Assembly (NCBI GenBank): GCA_005884705.1
Contig: VBAF01000176.1
Span: forward strand, 1-9,441
Direction of reading: 5' to 3'
DNA: 9,441 nt
Origin: Alphaproteobacteria bacterium
Lineage (GTDB): Bacteria > Pseudomonadota > Alphaproteobacteria > Reyranellales > Reyranellaceae
A model generated the notes under the pieces. It worked only from the letters and a program-made list of their open reading frames with translations, was not told where the DNA came from and did no database searches. Positions 1 to 6,582 of this stretch are shown in pieces. The position numbers and the translations under genes were made by a program. Within the stretch, counting starts at the first letter, position 1; every line of letters begins with the position of its first letter.

Positions 1-40
1 CAAGCGACGCAACGAGCAACGACCTACGCCGAAAGGCCAT
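1..40 (-). CDS. 5' end of a gene for an exported, probably Tat-dependent protein (cut by window edge)
   Basis: Only the first 13 codons are in the window; they read MAFRRRSLLVASL. The start is well supported: on the minus strand an AAGGAGG Shine-Dalgarno sequence lies about 5 bases before the ATG at 40. The RRRSLL segment followed by small and hydrophobic residues looks like a twin-arginine signal peptide, a pattern often seen on extracytoplasmic solute receptors and oxidoreductases of proteobacteria. The gene starts 28 bases after the stop codon of the MFS exporter upstream, so the two are probably co-transcribed. The mature protein is outside the window and its function cannot be given. It could also be a Sec substrate or a lipoprotein. 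Confidence 0.6.
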   Translation of the reverse strand, partial: MAFRRRSLLVASL

Positions 41-68
41 CTCGTCCTCCTTGCCGGGGGGTGCGAGC

Positions 69-1496
69 TTAACCCTTGTAGCGGCTGACCGCACCGCCGT
101 CGTCGCGCCGCAGCTGGAGGAACAGGACCGACGAGGCCATGGTCATGCAGCCGAGCACGATGAAAGCCTGGTGAACGCCGTGGATCAGCGCGGTCGGGTT
201 GGCGCGCAGGCTGTCGGGCACGAAGAATGCGGCGATCAGCGAGGCGGCGGCGATGCCGAAGCTGATCGACATCTGCTGGCCGGTGCTGGCGATCGTGCTG
301 GCGGCGCTGGTCTGCTGGGTGGTGACGTCGGCATACACCAGCGTGTTCATGCTGGTGTATTGCGTCGAGGTGAAGAAGCCCAGGATGAAGGCCTGCAGGG
401 CGATGCGCCAGGCCGGCGTGCCGACATCGATGGTGGCGAAGCCCATGATCAGGACGCCGAGGATCAGCGTGTTGCCGAGCAGCACGGTGCGGTAGCCGAA
501 GCGCGCCAGGATTCTCGGCACGATCATCTTCAGCCCCATCGCCGCCATCGCCTGCGGCATGACCAGAAGGCCCGACGCCACGGCCGAATAGCCGAGGCCG
601 ACCTGGTAGAGCAGTGGGAAGAGGAAGGGCAGGCCCCCGAGCCCCAACCGGCCGAAGAAGCTGCCGACCACGGAAGCGCGGAAGGTGCGCAGCCGAAAGA
701 GCTCGAGGCGCAGGAGGGGATACTGGACACGCATGGCGTTGACGCCGTAGCCGGTGAGCAGCAGCACCGAGATGGCGAGCAGGCCCGCGATCTCGAGGTC
801 GCCCAGTCGATGGTCGCCGAAGACCTGCAGCACATAGGACAGGAGCGCGACTCCCGAGCCGAACAGGATGAAGCCGACGACGTCGAGCGGATTGCTCTTG
901 TCCTCGCGGTAATCGGGCAGGAAGCGCCAGATCAGGTAGAGCCCCAGCACACAGACCGGCAGGTTGACGAAGAACACCACGCTCCAGTGCAGGTAGTGCA
1001 CGATCAGCCCGCCGGCGAGCGGGCCGACCATCGGCCCGACCAGGCTTGGGATGGCGACGAAGCTCATCGCCTGCACCAGCTCCGACTTCGGGAAGGTGCG
1101 CACCATGATCATGCGCCCGACCGGCACCATCATCGCGCCGCCCATGCCCTGCAGCACGCGGCACGCGACCAGCATGTTGATGTCGACCGCCACGGCACAC
1201 AGCAGCGAGCCCACGGTGAACAGGCCGATCGCCGACGGGAAGACGCGGCGCGTGCCGAAGCGGTCGGCCATCCAGCCGCTGACCGGGATGAAGACGGCGA
1301 GGCTCAGCGTGTAGCTCGCCAGCACCGACTTCATGTCGAGCGGCGTCACGTGCATCGCCTGGGCGATCGCCGGCACCGCGGTGTTGAGGATGGTGGTGTC
1401 GAGCGATTGCATGAAGAAGGCGACCGCGACCAGCCACGGCAGCAGGCGCCGGATGGTGCCGGTCGGCGGCGCCGTGCTAGGGATGTCGGGCGACAT
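69..1496 (-). CDS. DHA2-family (EmrB/QacA-type) MFS multidrug exporter
   Basis: This 475-residue inner-membrane protein probably expels drugs or other hydrophobic compounds in exchange for protons. Its length and spread of hydrophobic segments fit the 14-helix DHA2 family. Visible family motifs are LDTTILNTAVP at residues 32-42 in helix 1 (motif D1 with Asp33), GWMADRFGTRR at 74-84 (motif A, loop 2-3), a glycine-rich antiporter motif C, VGPMVGPLAGG at 153-163, and HWSVVFFVNLP at 170-180. I chose the ATG at 1496 because AAGGGGA lies 5 bases upstream. The ATG at 1502 and a TTG at 1517 in the same frame sit on or before this ribosome site. The substrate cannot be read from sequence. No membrane-fusion (EmrA-like) partner is visible; the next gene downstream encodes an exported protein. 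The start overlaps that of the divergent rhomboid gene. Confidence 0.9.
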   Translation of the reverse strand: MSPDIPSTAPPTGTIRRLLPWLVAVAFFMQSLDTTILNTAVPAIAQAMHVTPLDMKSVLASYTLSLAVFIPVSGWMADRFGTRRVFPSAIGLFTVGSLLCAVAVDINMLVACRVLQGMGGAMMVPVGRMIMVRTFPKSELVQAMSFVAIPSLVGPMVGPLAGGLIVHYLHWSVVFFVNLPVCVLGLYLIWRFLPDYREDKSNPLDVVGFILFGSGVALLSYVLQVFGDHRLGDLEIAGLLAISVLLLTGYGVNAMRVQYPLLRLELFRLRTFRASVVGSFFGRLGLGGLPFLFPLLYQVGLGYSAVASGLLVMPQAMAAMGLKMIVPRILARFGYRTVLLGNTLILGVLIMGFATIDVGTPAWRIALQAFILGFFTSTQYTSMNTLVYADVTTQQTSAASTIASTGQQMSISFGIAAASLIAAFFVPDSLRANPTALIHGVHQAFIVLGCMTMASSVLFLQLRRDDGGAVSRYKG

Positions 1497-2175
1497 GGTC
1501 ATCCCCTTATACGACAACGACCCGTTCGAAGCGCCATTCCGGCCCTACGTCACCTGGTCGCTGATCGCGCTCAACCTGCTCGCATTTTTCGCCGAACTCG
1601 CCTCGCCGGATACCGAGGCGCTGACTTCGACCTGGGGTGTCACGCCGGTAGCGATCACCTCGGCGCCGGTGGTCGCATCGGTGCACGCCTACGCCACCCT
1701 GTTCACCGGCATGTTCCTGCACGGCGGTTGGCTTCATCTGCTGGGCAACATGATCTACCTGCAGATCTTCGGCGACGACATCGAGGAAGCGCTGGGCCGC
1801 GGCCGCTTTCTGCTCTTCTATCTCTTGAGCGGCCTCGGCGCGGCGCTGGTCTATATTGCCAGCAACCCATCGTCCGCCACGCCCATGATCGGCGCCTCGG
1901 GCGCGATCGCGGGCGTGCTCGCTGCCTATCTGATGCTGAAGCCCTGCGCCAAGGTGACGATCCTGGTGTTCTATCGCGTGATCCGCCTGCGAGCGATGTG
2001 GGCGATCGGCCTGTGGGCGGCGCTGCAGCTGCTCGACTTCATGTTCGCCGACGGCGGCGACGATGTCGCCTATTCGGCGCACTTCGGCGGCCTGCTGGCC
2101 GGCGCGTTTCTGTTCTTCATCCTGCGGCCGAGCCATGTCGCATTCTTCGAGTGCCTCGAAGGCGACGCTCCCTAG
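1495..2175 (+). CDS. Rhomboid family intramembrane serine protease
   Basis: This 226-residue polytopic inner-membrane protease should cleave transmembrane segments of other membrane proteins. All catalytic landmarks of the family are present. HGGWLHLLGN at residues 76-85 gives His76, His81 and Asn85 with the same spacing as GlpG His145/His150/Asn154. GASGA at 133-137 carries the nucleophile Ser135. AHFGGLLAG at 195-203 carries the catalytic His196. The N-terminus, MVIPLYDNDPF followed by VTW and a first hydrophobic helix, is typical of alphaproteobacterial rhomboids and supports the ATG at 1495. The possible ribosome site AGGGA at 1479-1483 is weak and 11 bases away. The open frame continues upstream, but that stretch is antisense to the exporter and lacks rhomboid features. 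Natural substrates are unknown. The promoter, if local, must lie in the exporter's coding sequence. Confidence 0.93.
   Translation: MVIPLYDNDPFEAPFRPYVTWSLIALNLLAFFAELASPDTEALTSTWGVTPVAITSAPVVASVHAYATLFTGMFLHGGWLHLLGNMIYLQIFGDDIEEALGRGRFLLFYLLSGLGAALVYIASNPSSATPMIGASGAIAGVLAAYLMLKPCAKVTILVFYRVIRLRAMWAIGLWAALQLLDFMFADGGDDVAYSAHFGGLLAGAFLFFILRPSHVAFFECLEGDAP
1502..1508 (-). promoter_or_regulatory. Ribosome binding site deciding the MFS exporter start
   Basis: On the minus strand AAGGGGA precedes the ATG at 1496 by 5 bases. It overlaps the other in-frame ATG at 1502, which is therefore too close to use it. The site lies inside the coding region of the divergent rhomboid gene. Confidence 0.55.
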
Positions 2176-2187
2176 CGGTGGCGTGCT

Positions 2188-2206
2188 GAGGCCGGACTCC
2201 GGCCTC
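2188..2206. terminator. Hairpin between convergent genes, probable bidirectional terminator
   Basis: GAGGCCGG, a 3-base loop ACT, and CCGGCCTC form a perfect 8-bp GC-rich stem. It lies in the 38-base gap between the rhomboid stop and the stop of the convergent solute-binding protein gene. Neither side has a T-run, so it is not a textbook intrinsic terminator. Its position between two converging transcripts argues for a transcript-end role. Confidence 0.5.
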
Positions 2207-2213
2207 GCCCTGA

Positions 2214-3347
2214 CTACCGCGACGCAAAGGAGTAGCGCGCCACCGGCCGCGGCACGCGATCGCTGCCGTCGAAGCAGACGATCTCGGCGTCGTGCGCCAT
2301 GTCGCCCTTGCCGTCCGACCAATAGGTCGAAACCACGCCCTGGTAGCGCGCCGTCGACAGGCTTTCCCGGACCTTGGCCGGCGTCGGCGCCACGCCATCG
2401 CGGCGCAGCTTGGCGATCACGTCGCCCAGCATGCCGACGGCGTCGTACTGCGCGGCGGCAAACGCGTCGGGGTCGCTGTTGTAGACGGAGCGATAGGCCG
2501 TGAGAAACGCGCGCATCGCCGGAGTGGTGGCGGCGATCGGCGAAGCCGCGGTTTCGGCGCACACGCCCTTGAGCTCGGCGGGCTCGAGCAGCGCCGCCGT
2601 CGCCGGCTGGTGCATGGCCGAGCCGGCGACGATCGGCAGACCGGGCAGAAGCTGGCGCGCCTGGCGCACCGCCAGCACGGTCGACGGCGCATGCAGGTGC
2701 AGCACCAGCACGTCGGCATTGGCGGCCTTGGCGCGCAGCAGCGCCGGTGCGAGGTCGTTGACGGTCGGGCCGACGCTCTCCTCCAGCACCGGCGGGGTCT
2801 TGAGCACGGCGAACGTCTTGGCGAGCTGCTCTCGGCCCGACTGGCCGTAGGCCGTGCTCTGGTAGATCACCGCCGGCCGCTTGGCGCCGAGCTTCTCGAC
2901 GACGTAGCGGGCGTGGGCGATCTTCACCGTCGCATCGCTGGGAAAGAAGCGGAAGAACTGCGGCACGCCCATCTCGCTGAGCCGCGCCGTGCCGGAAATG
3001 GTGAGCAGCGGCACGTCGCGCTCGCGCGCGAGCGGCAGCAGTGCCAGCATCTGCGTGCCGAGGATCGGCCCGACCACGGCGAGCGGCGGCGGATCGCCGA
3101 CCGCGCGCGCCCAGGCGTTGACTGCGGCCTCCGGTGTCGCCGCGGTGTCGAGTACGTCGAGCTTGAAGAGGACGTCGCGCATCTGGCTCGCCGCCAGCAG
3201 GGCGCCATTCCTTTGGCTGGTACCTTCGAGCGCCACGAACCCCGTGAGCGGCACCAGCACCGGCAGACGCACCTCGGGCGATTGCGCGGCCGCGGGTGCG
3301 GCGTGCGCGAGCAGCGCCGCGATTACTGCGCCGCGCCGCCAGCCCAT
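2214..3347 (-). CDS. Periplasmic ABC-type substrate-binding protein, branched-chain amino acid/amide type (Peripla_BP_6)
   Basis: The protein has 377 residues. Residues 1-21 form a Sec signal peptide: RR near the start, a hydrophobic core AVIAALLAHA, and probable cleavage after PAAA before Gln22. The remainder fits the two-lobed LivJ-like fold that captures amino acids, amides or aromatic acids in the periplasm. Signs are VVGPILGTQMLALLPLARERDVPLLTIS-type sequence at about 91-118, then FFRFFPSDATVKIAHARYVVEKLGAKRPAVIY at about 131-162 (a family hallmark linking the lobes), then AYGQSGREQL. The start at 3347 is set by the signal peptide; GAGGTG upstream can serve as ribosome site. It overlaps the end of the upstream hydrolase gene by 25 bases, implying translational coupling. 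No permease or ATPase gene is present here, so it either uses a transporter encoded elsewhere or acts as a sensor. The ligand is unknown. Confidence 0.88.
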   Translation of the reverse strand: MGWRRGAVIAALLAHAAPAAAQSPEVRLPVLVPLTGFVALEGTSQRNGALLAASQMRDVLFKLDVLDTAATPEAAVNAWARAVGDPPPLAVVGPILGTQMLALLPLARERDVPLLTISGTARLSEMGVPQFFRFFPSDATVKIAHARYVVEKLGAKRPAVIYQSTAYGQSGREQLAKTFAVLKTPPVLEESVGPTVNDLAPALLRAKAANADVLVLHLHAPSTVLAVRQARQLLPGLPIVAGSAMHQPATAALLEPAELKGVCAETAASPIAATTPAMRAFLTAYRSVYNSDPDAFAAAQYDAVGMLGDVIAKLRRDGVAPTPAKVRESLSTARYQGVVSTYWSDGKGDMAHDAEIVCFDGSDRVPRPVARYSFASR

Positions 3348-4822
3348 GGCGACATCACCTCGTTCATGCCTGTGAGCTCGCCGGTCTTCGGATCGCGCAC
3401 GATGCAGGACGGGTTGGCGAAACCGAGCGGCGAGATCGGGTTGTCGACCTCGGTGATCGGCAGCTTGGCTGCGATCGCCCGCTTCACTGCGTCGGGCAGC
3501 AGGCGGTTGACGCGAATCGGGCCGACGCCCGAGACATCGACCCTCGGCTGGTGGAACGCCGTCTCCACGTCGAGGCCGCGATCGATCAGCATCAGGCTGA
3601 GCTGGGTCACCGCCGGCACGATGCGCCGGCCGCCCGAGGCGCCGATGCAGAACCACGGCTGGCCGTCCTTGACCACGACGACGGGGCAGATGTTGCACAA
3701 TGGCCGCTTGCCCGGCGCGATCGAGTTGGGCCGGTTGGGCTCGGGGTCGAACCACAGCATGCCGTTGTTCATGGTGATGCCGGTCTTGGGCAGCATCACG
3801 TTGGAGCCGAACAGCGACATCAGCGTCTGGGTCAGCGCCACCATGTTGCCTTCGGAGTCGGCGACGCAGAAATGGGTGGTGCTGGTGTTGTTGGGCTTGT
3901 CGCCCAGCGTCTTGAGGCGCTCGACATAGGCGGTGTGCATGCCCTCGGCGATGGCGACGAAGAAGTCGGCATCCGGGGCGCCCATGCCCCTGGTGTGTTC
4001 GCCCGCCAGTTCGAGCGTGCGGCGCAACGTCGGGCCGGCGGTGAGTCCGCCGGCGACGTTGATCGTCACGCCGTGATGCTCGAAGGCGAGCGGATCGACG
4101 ATGCGCGCCTGGTAGGAGGCGAGATCGTCGGCCGAGATCGCCGAGCCGCCGGCCTGCAGGTCGGCCACGATATCGCGGGCGAGGAGCGTGCCGAGCTTGA
4201 TGTAGCGCTTGTTGCCCTGCCAGTCGTTGGTCGGCACCTGGCCGTTGTCACAGAGGTAGTTCGCCTTCGAGGCCGGGAACTTGGTGAGGTGCTTGGCGCC
4301 GTTGGCCAGCATCACCTGCATGTACCAGTCGAGTTCCATCCCGCGGTCGGCGAGCGCGACGGCCGGGGCCAGCACGTCCTGCCATTTCAACGTGCCGAAC
4401 CGCTCCAGCGCCTTGCCCAGGCCCGCGACCATGCCGGGCACCGCGATCGAGTGATAGCCGACCTCGTTGTTCTGGTTGTCGATGTCGGGCCAGGCGAAGG
4501 GAGTGGCGGGGCCGGGGCCGACGATCTTGTAGTGCGACAGGTCGAGCTTGCGCGCCGAGATCGGGCCGTAGTCGATCGTCCAGGCGCGCTTGTCCTTGGC
4601 GCTCCAGAGGGTCATGAAGCCGACGCCGCCGATGCCGCTCATCCACGGCTCGAGGGCGCCGATCGCCATGCCGGTTGCCACCGCGGCATCGATGGCGTTG
4701 CCGCCCTGGCGCAGGACAGCCGCGCCGACTTCCGCCGCGCGGCTGTTCTGCGCCACGACCACGCCTTTGCCCCGTACCGCTTGCTTGGTGACCTTGAACT
4801 GCCGTGTCAGCGATTCACTCAT
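3323..4822 (-). CDS. Gamma-glutamyltransferase-fold Ntn amidohydrolase, substrate probably not gamma-glutamyl
   Basis: This 499-residue member of the Ggt family (family usually about 530-580) should self-cleave before a threonine that then acts as nucleophile. The N-terminal GNAIDAAVATGMAIGALEP (41-59) and SGIGGVGF (62-69) are classic. STTHFCVADSEGN (314-326) contains the nucleophile Thr315, equivalent to E. coli Thr391. Thr333 matches Thr409, and GASGG at 394-398 matches the GSPGG oxyanion loop. However, counterparts of the gamma-glutamyl-binding residues differ: Arg114 becomes Gly86, Asn411 Met335, Gln430 Gly354, Asp433 Trp357, and the Ser462-Ser463 pair Cys376-Asn377. The start at 4822 follows AGGATG; the N-terminus MSESLTRQFK has no signal peptide, so it is probably cytoplasmic, unlike E. 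coli Ggt. Another amide hydrolase activity (for example acylase- or oxamate-hydrolase-like) is possible. It is first in an operon with the binding-protein gene. Confidence 0.87.
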   Translation of the reverse strand: MSESLTRQFKVTKQAVRGKGVVVAQNSRAAEVGAAVLRQGGNAIDAAVATGMAIGALEPWMSGIGGVGFMTLWSAKDKRAWTIDYGPISARKLDLSHYKIVGPGPATPFAWPDIDNQNNEVGYHSIAVPGMVAGLGKALERFGTLKWQDVLAPAVALADRGMELDWYMQVMLANGAKHLTKFPASKANYLCDNGQVPTNDWQGNKRYIKLGTLLARDIVADLQAGGSAISADDLASYQARIVDPLAFEHHGVTINVAGGLTAGPTLRRTLELAGEHTRGMGAPDADFFVAIAEGMHTAYVERLKTLGDKPNNTSTTHFCVADSEGNMVALTQTLMSLFGSNVMLPKTGITMNNGMLWFDPEPNRPNSIAPGKRPLCNICPVVVVKDGQPWFCIGASGGRRIVPAVTQLSLMLIDRGLDVETAFHQPRVDVSGVGPIRVNRLLPDAVKRAIAAKLPITEVDNPISPLGFANPSCIVRDPKTGELTGMNEVMSPWAGGAAQ

Positions 4823-4848
4823 CAGGCATCCTACGTTGTGACGCAGCG

Positions 4849-4876
4849 ACTGTAGCGGGGCCTCTTTTCGCCACAA
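4849..4876 (-). promoter_or_regulatory. Candidate sigma-70-type promoter of the hydrolase/binding-protein operon
   Basis: On the minus strand TTGTGG (4876-4871) and TACAGT (4854-4849) are separated by 16 bases. They match the TTGACA and TATAAT consensus at 3 and 4 of 6 positions. Transcription would start about 20 bases before the ATG at 4822. The location, in the only sizeable gap upstream of the operon, supports it; the match itself is moderate. Confidence 0.4.
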
Positions 4877-4880
4877 ACCC

Positions 4881-4889
4881 TGTTAGACT
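4881..4889 (+). promoter_or_regulatory. Possible extended -10 element upstream of the sigma-factor operon
   Basis: TGTTAGACT resembles an extended -10 box (TGnTATAAT) and lies about 35 bases before the sigma factor start at 4923. No good -35 hexamer is seen. I also looked for a GGAAC...GTT ECF-type self-regulated promoter in 4823-4922 and did not find one. The 100-base gap holds nothing else I can name. Confidence 0.2.
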
Positions 4890-4922
4890 GCTAGGCGGAC
4901 GGATAATGAACGGATCGCAGGC

Positions 4923-5430
4923 GTGACGGAACTCAGCCAGATCGACCTGCGGTCACTCGCGGCGGGTCACAAGCGCACATGGGATGCGTTCGTCATGGCC
5001 GCCTCGCCATTGATCAACGCGGTGGTGCGTGATGGACGCGGCCCAGGACGTGTTCGTGCGGCTCTGCACCAACGATTTCCGCCTGCTCAAGACCTACGAT
5101 CCGGCCCGCGCGGGCCTCTCGACCTGGCTCGCCGTGGTCGCCCGCTCGGCCGCGGTGGACTTCGCCCGGCGCCGCCGCCAGGCGACGTCGCCGATCGACG
5201 AGGTGCCGGAGGCCGTGCTCGCGGTCGAGGACCGCCATGTCGAGAAGCTCAAAATCCCCGTGGGCCTGCTGACCGAACGGCAGACCTTGATCCTCAAATG
5301 CCTATATGATGAGGAGCGGGACGTGGCGGAAATTGCACAACTACTGAAGATCGATGCCCAAACCGTGCGCAGCACGCATCACAAGGCTTTGCTGAGGCTG
5401 CGTGAACATTTCAAGGGAGAGGCTCCCTAG
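4923..5430 (+). pseudogene. ECF-type RNA polymerase sigma factor, frameshifted with loss of the region 2.1-2.2 linker
   Basis: An ECF sigma factor would redirect RNA polymerase to a small regulon once released by its anti-sigma factor. The reading starts at GTG 4923 with LSQIDLRSLAAG, WDAFV and PLINAVV, typical of region 2.1, then loses sense near 5027. The protein resumes one frame over at about 5032 with DAAQDVFVRLC (region 2.2), FRLLKTYDPARAGLSTWLAVVARSAAVDFARRRR (2.3-2.4, core and -10 binding) and, near the end, LLTERQTLILKCLY with VAEIAQLLKIDAQTVRSTHHKALLRLREHF (region 4 helix-turn-helix, -35 binding). Relatives normally carry about ten more residues at the junction, so a deletion of 3n+2 bases is likely. 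If the sequence is right, only a 132-133-residue product from ATG 5029 or 5032, lacking most of region 2.1, could be made. A sequencing or assembly error is a serious alternative, as the operon partners look functional. Confidence 0.75.
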
Positions 5431-5479
5431 GCGGGGATGAAATCCGTCAGTGGGCCGTAAGGTGGACAGGACTAGCACC

Positions 5480-6013
5480 ATGAGCACGGAACGCACCCCC
5501 CTGGACGACAAGACCTTGTGGCAGAGCCTGGCTGCACCGCGAGCAGTCGCGCCGGCGGCCGTGTCTGCCCTGGATTTCGCTGCCTGGCTGGAAGGCGAAC
5601 TGAGCGAAACCGAAGCGGCGCGGATCGACGCGGCTGTGACCGCCGACCCGGCGCTGCGACAGGCGGCGCTGGAACTGGCGGACATCCTCGGCAAGCCGCT
5701 GCCGGCCGCGCCGCCGCGCATGGCGGTGCGGGCGCAGGCGCTGGTCGGCTTCGCCAGCGAGCGGCCGGCCCGCCGGTCGTGGCTGGCGAGCCTGCTGCCC
5801 GACTTCGGACCGGGTTTTGCCTTCCAGCGCGGCGCGCTGGCGGCGAGCGCCGTCGTCGTGGCGGCGATCGGCTTCATGATGGGCGGCAGCATCGGCCAGC
5901 ATTACGAGGAGGCGAGCTACGCCTCGTACCAGTCGACGACCGGCACGGCGGCCCGTCCCTTCGGCCGCGACACCACGGGCGAGCTGAACGACCTCTTCAC
6001 CGACGCGACCTGA
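5480..6013 (+). CDS. Single-pass membrane anti-sigma factor, zinc-independent type
   Basis: This 177-residue protein follows the sigma factor gene by 49 bases, the usual place for its anti-sigma factor. Residues 31-70 (LDFAAWLEGELSETEAARIDAAVTADPALRQAALELADIL) resemble the N-terminal helical anti-sigma domain that clamps an ECF factor. Hydrophobic residues about 118-138 (GALAASAVVVAAIGFMMGGSI) form one transmembrane helix, leaving a short 39-residue periplasmic tail. There is no cysteine at all, so the HxxxCxxC zinc motif of ZAS-type anti-sigma factors is absent. I prefer ATG 5480, with AGGA about 8 bases upstream, over GTG 5450. The stop is 2 bases before the next start, so translation of the two is coupled. 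The role is inferred from position and architecture. Confidence 0.72.
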   Translation: MSTERTPLDDKTLWQSLAAPRAVAPAAVSALDFAAWLEGELSETEAARIDAAVTADPALRQAALELADILGKPLPAAPPRMAVRAQALVGFASERPARRSWLASLLPDFGPGFAFQRGALAASAVVVAAIGFMMGGSIGQHYEEASYASYQSTTGTAARPFGRDTTGELNDLFTDAT

Positions 6014-6015
6014 CG

Positions 6016-6570
6016 ATGTCGCTGCGCGTCACCCAGGTCCTGCTCGGCCTGTCGCTGCTGTTGAACGCCTTCGCCCTCGCAGGCTTCGTCTTCCATAACT
6101 GGCTCGAGCCGTCGCATCCTCCCTTCGCGGGCGGACGGCCGCCGCCGCAACAGCCGGGTCAACAGAACCGCTGGCCCAATCCGCTCGAGACGCTGGCGCA
6201 GGATCTCAAGCTCGACGACGAGCAGCGCAAGGCCGTGCAACCCCTCATCGATGAATACGGCAACACCCGGCGCGACCGCTGGCGCGACATCGGCAAGATC
6301 CGGGAAGCGATGTCGGTGGAGCTGCAGAAGCCCGCGTTCGACATGGCGAAGATCGATGCCCTGGTCGACCAGATGACGGTGTTGCGCGCCGAGCAGCAGA
6401 AGCAGAATCTGCGCGCCATCGAGCAGATGGCGGCGAAGCTCAAGCCCGAGCAGCAGGCCGAGCTGCACAAGATCCTGGCCGAGCGCTACGGCGGTCAGGG
6501 CGGCTGGCGCGGCGGCCAGGGTGGCCAGGGCGGCGGCCAGCGCGAACGCGGCCCGCGGCCGCCCCAGTAG
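6016..6570 (+). CDS. Membrane-anchored Spy/CpxP-like protein (periplasmic heavy-metal sensor/resistance family)
   Basis: The product has 184 residues. Residues 6-27 form a hydrophobic N-terminal helix without a clear AxA cleavage site, so it is probably an anchored protein facing the periplasm. After a Pro/Gln-rich linker (31-55) comes an all-helical segment of about 100 residues. It holds two LTxxQ-like motifs, LDDEQ (66-70) and LKPEQ (142-146), the hallmark of Spy/CpxP/CnrX-type proteins that bind unfolded proteins or metal and damp envelope stress responses. The tail (159-184) is Gly/Gln/Arg-rich. There is no cysteine, and the only histidines (27, 34, 151) are scattered, so a metal-sensing role is unproven. 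The start is 2 bases after the anti-sigma stop. I infer that it senses envelope damage for the sigma/anti-sigma pair or acts as a chaperone in that response. Confidence 0.75.
   Translation: MSLRVTQVLLGLSLLLNAFALAGFVFHNWLEPSHPPFAGGRPPPQQPGQQNRWPNPLETLAQDLKLDDEQRKAVQPLIDEYGNTRRDRWRDIGKIREAMSVELQKPAFDMAKIDALVDQMTVLRAEQQKQNLRAIEQMAAKLKPEQQAELHKILAERYGGQGGWRGGQGGQGGGQRERGPRPPQ
6488..6540 (+). repeat. GGY/GGN-type imperfect repeat encoding the Gly/Gln tail of the Spy-like protein
   Basis: Imperfect copies of a GGCCAGGG/GGCGG unit encode GGQGGWRGGQGGQGGGQ. Such GC-rich short repeats change length easily by slippage, so the tail length probably varies between strains. Confidence 0.5.
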
Positions 6571-6578
6571 AGGGGAGA
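6571..6578 (+). promoter_or_regulatory. Ribosome binding site placing the DUF1800 start at 6583
   Basis: AGGGGAGA directly follows the Spy-like stop codon and precedes ATG 6583 by 4 bases. It shows that translation begins in the Tat-leader frame and not in the frame that encodes the DUF1800 body. Confidence 0.6.
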
Positions 6579-6582
6579 CAGC

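Noticed and set aside
51..2189. A 712-codon open frame on the plus strand crossing the exporter and the rhomboid gene.
   Set aside because: It is antisense to the exporter and out of frame with the rhomboid; its product is a low-complexity Arg/His/Ala/Asp-rich string typical of shadow frames in GC-rich DNA, with no domain.
1507..2562. A 351-codon open frame on the minus strand opposite the rhomboid gene and running through the convergent gap.
   Set aside because: It ignores the clear rhomboid and binding-protein genes and has Arg/Gln-rich shadow composition.
3348..3755. An upstream extension of the binding-protein frame to 3755.
   Set aside because: That stretch lies within the hydrolase gene in another frame and would place the signal peptide in the middle of the protein.
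2292..4855. Long plus-strand frames (2292-3929 and 3296-4855) opposite the binding-protein and hydrolase genes.
   Set aside because: Both are antisense to genes with unmistakable motifs; their products are His/Arg/Asp-rich and resemble no family.
4820..4876. An N-terminal extension of the hydrolase from GTG 4876 (MWRKEAPLQSLRHNVGCL).
   Set aside because: It would cover the candidate promoter, has no ribosome site, and is not a signal peptide; ATG 4822 has AGGATG upstream.
5010..5040. Programmed +1 frameshifting to make the full sigma factor.
   Set aside because: No slippery codon or stop at the junction is apparent, and the missing linker residues would not be restored by a shift.
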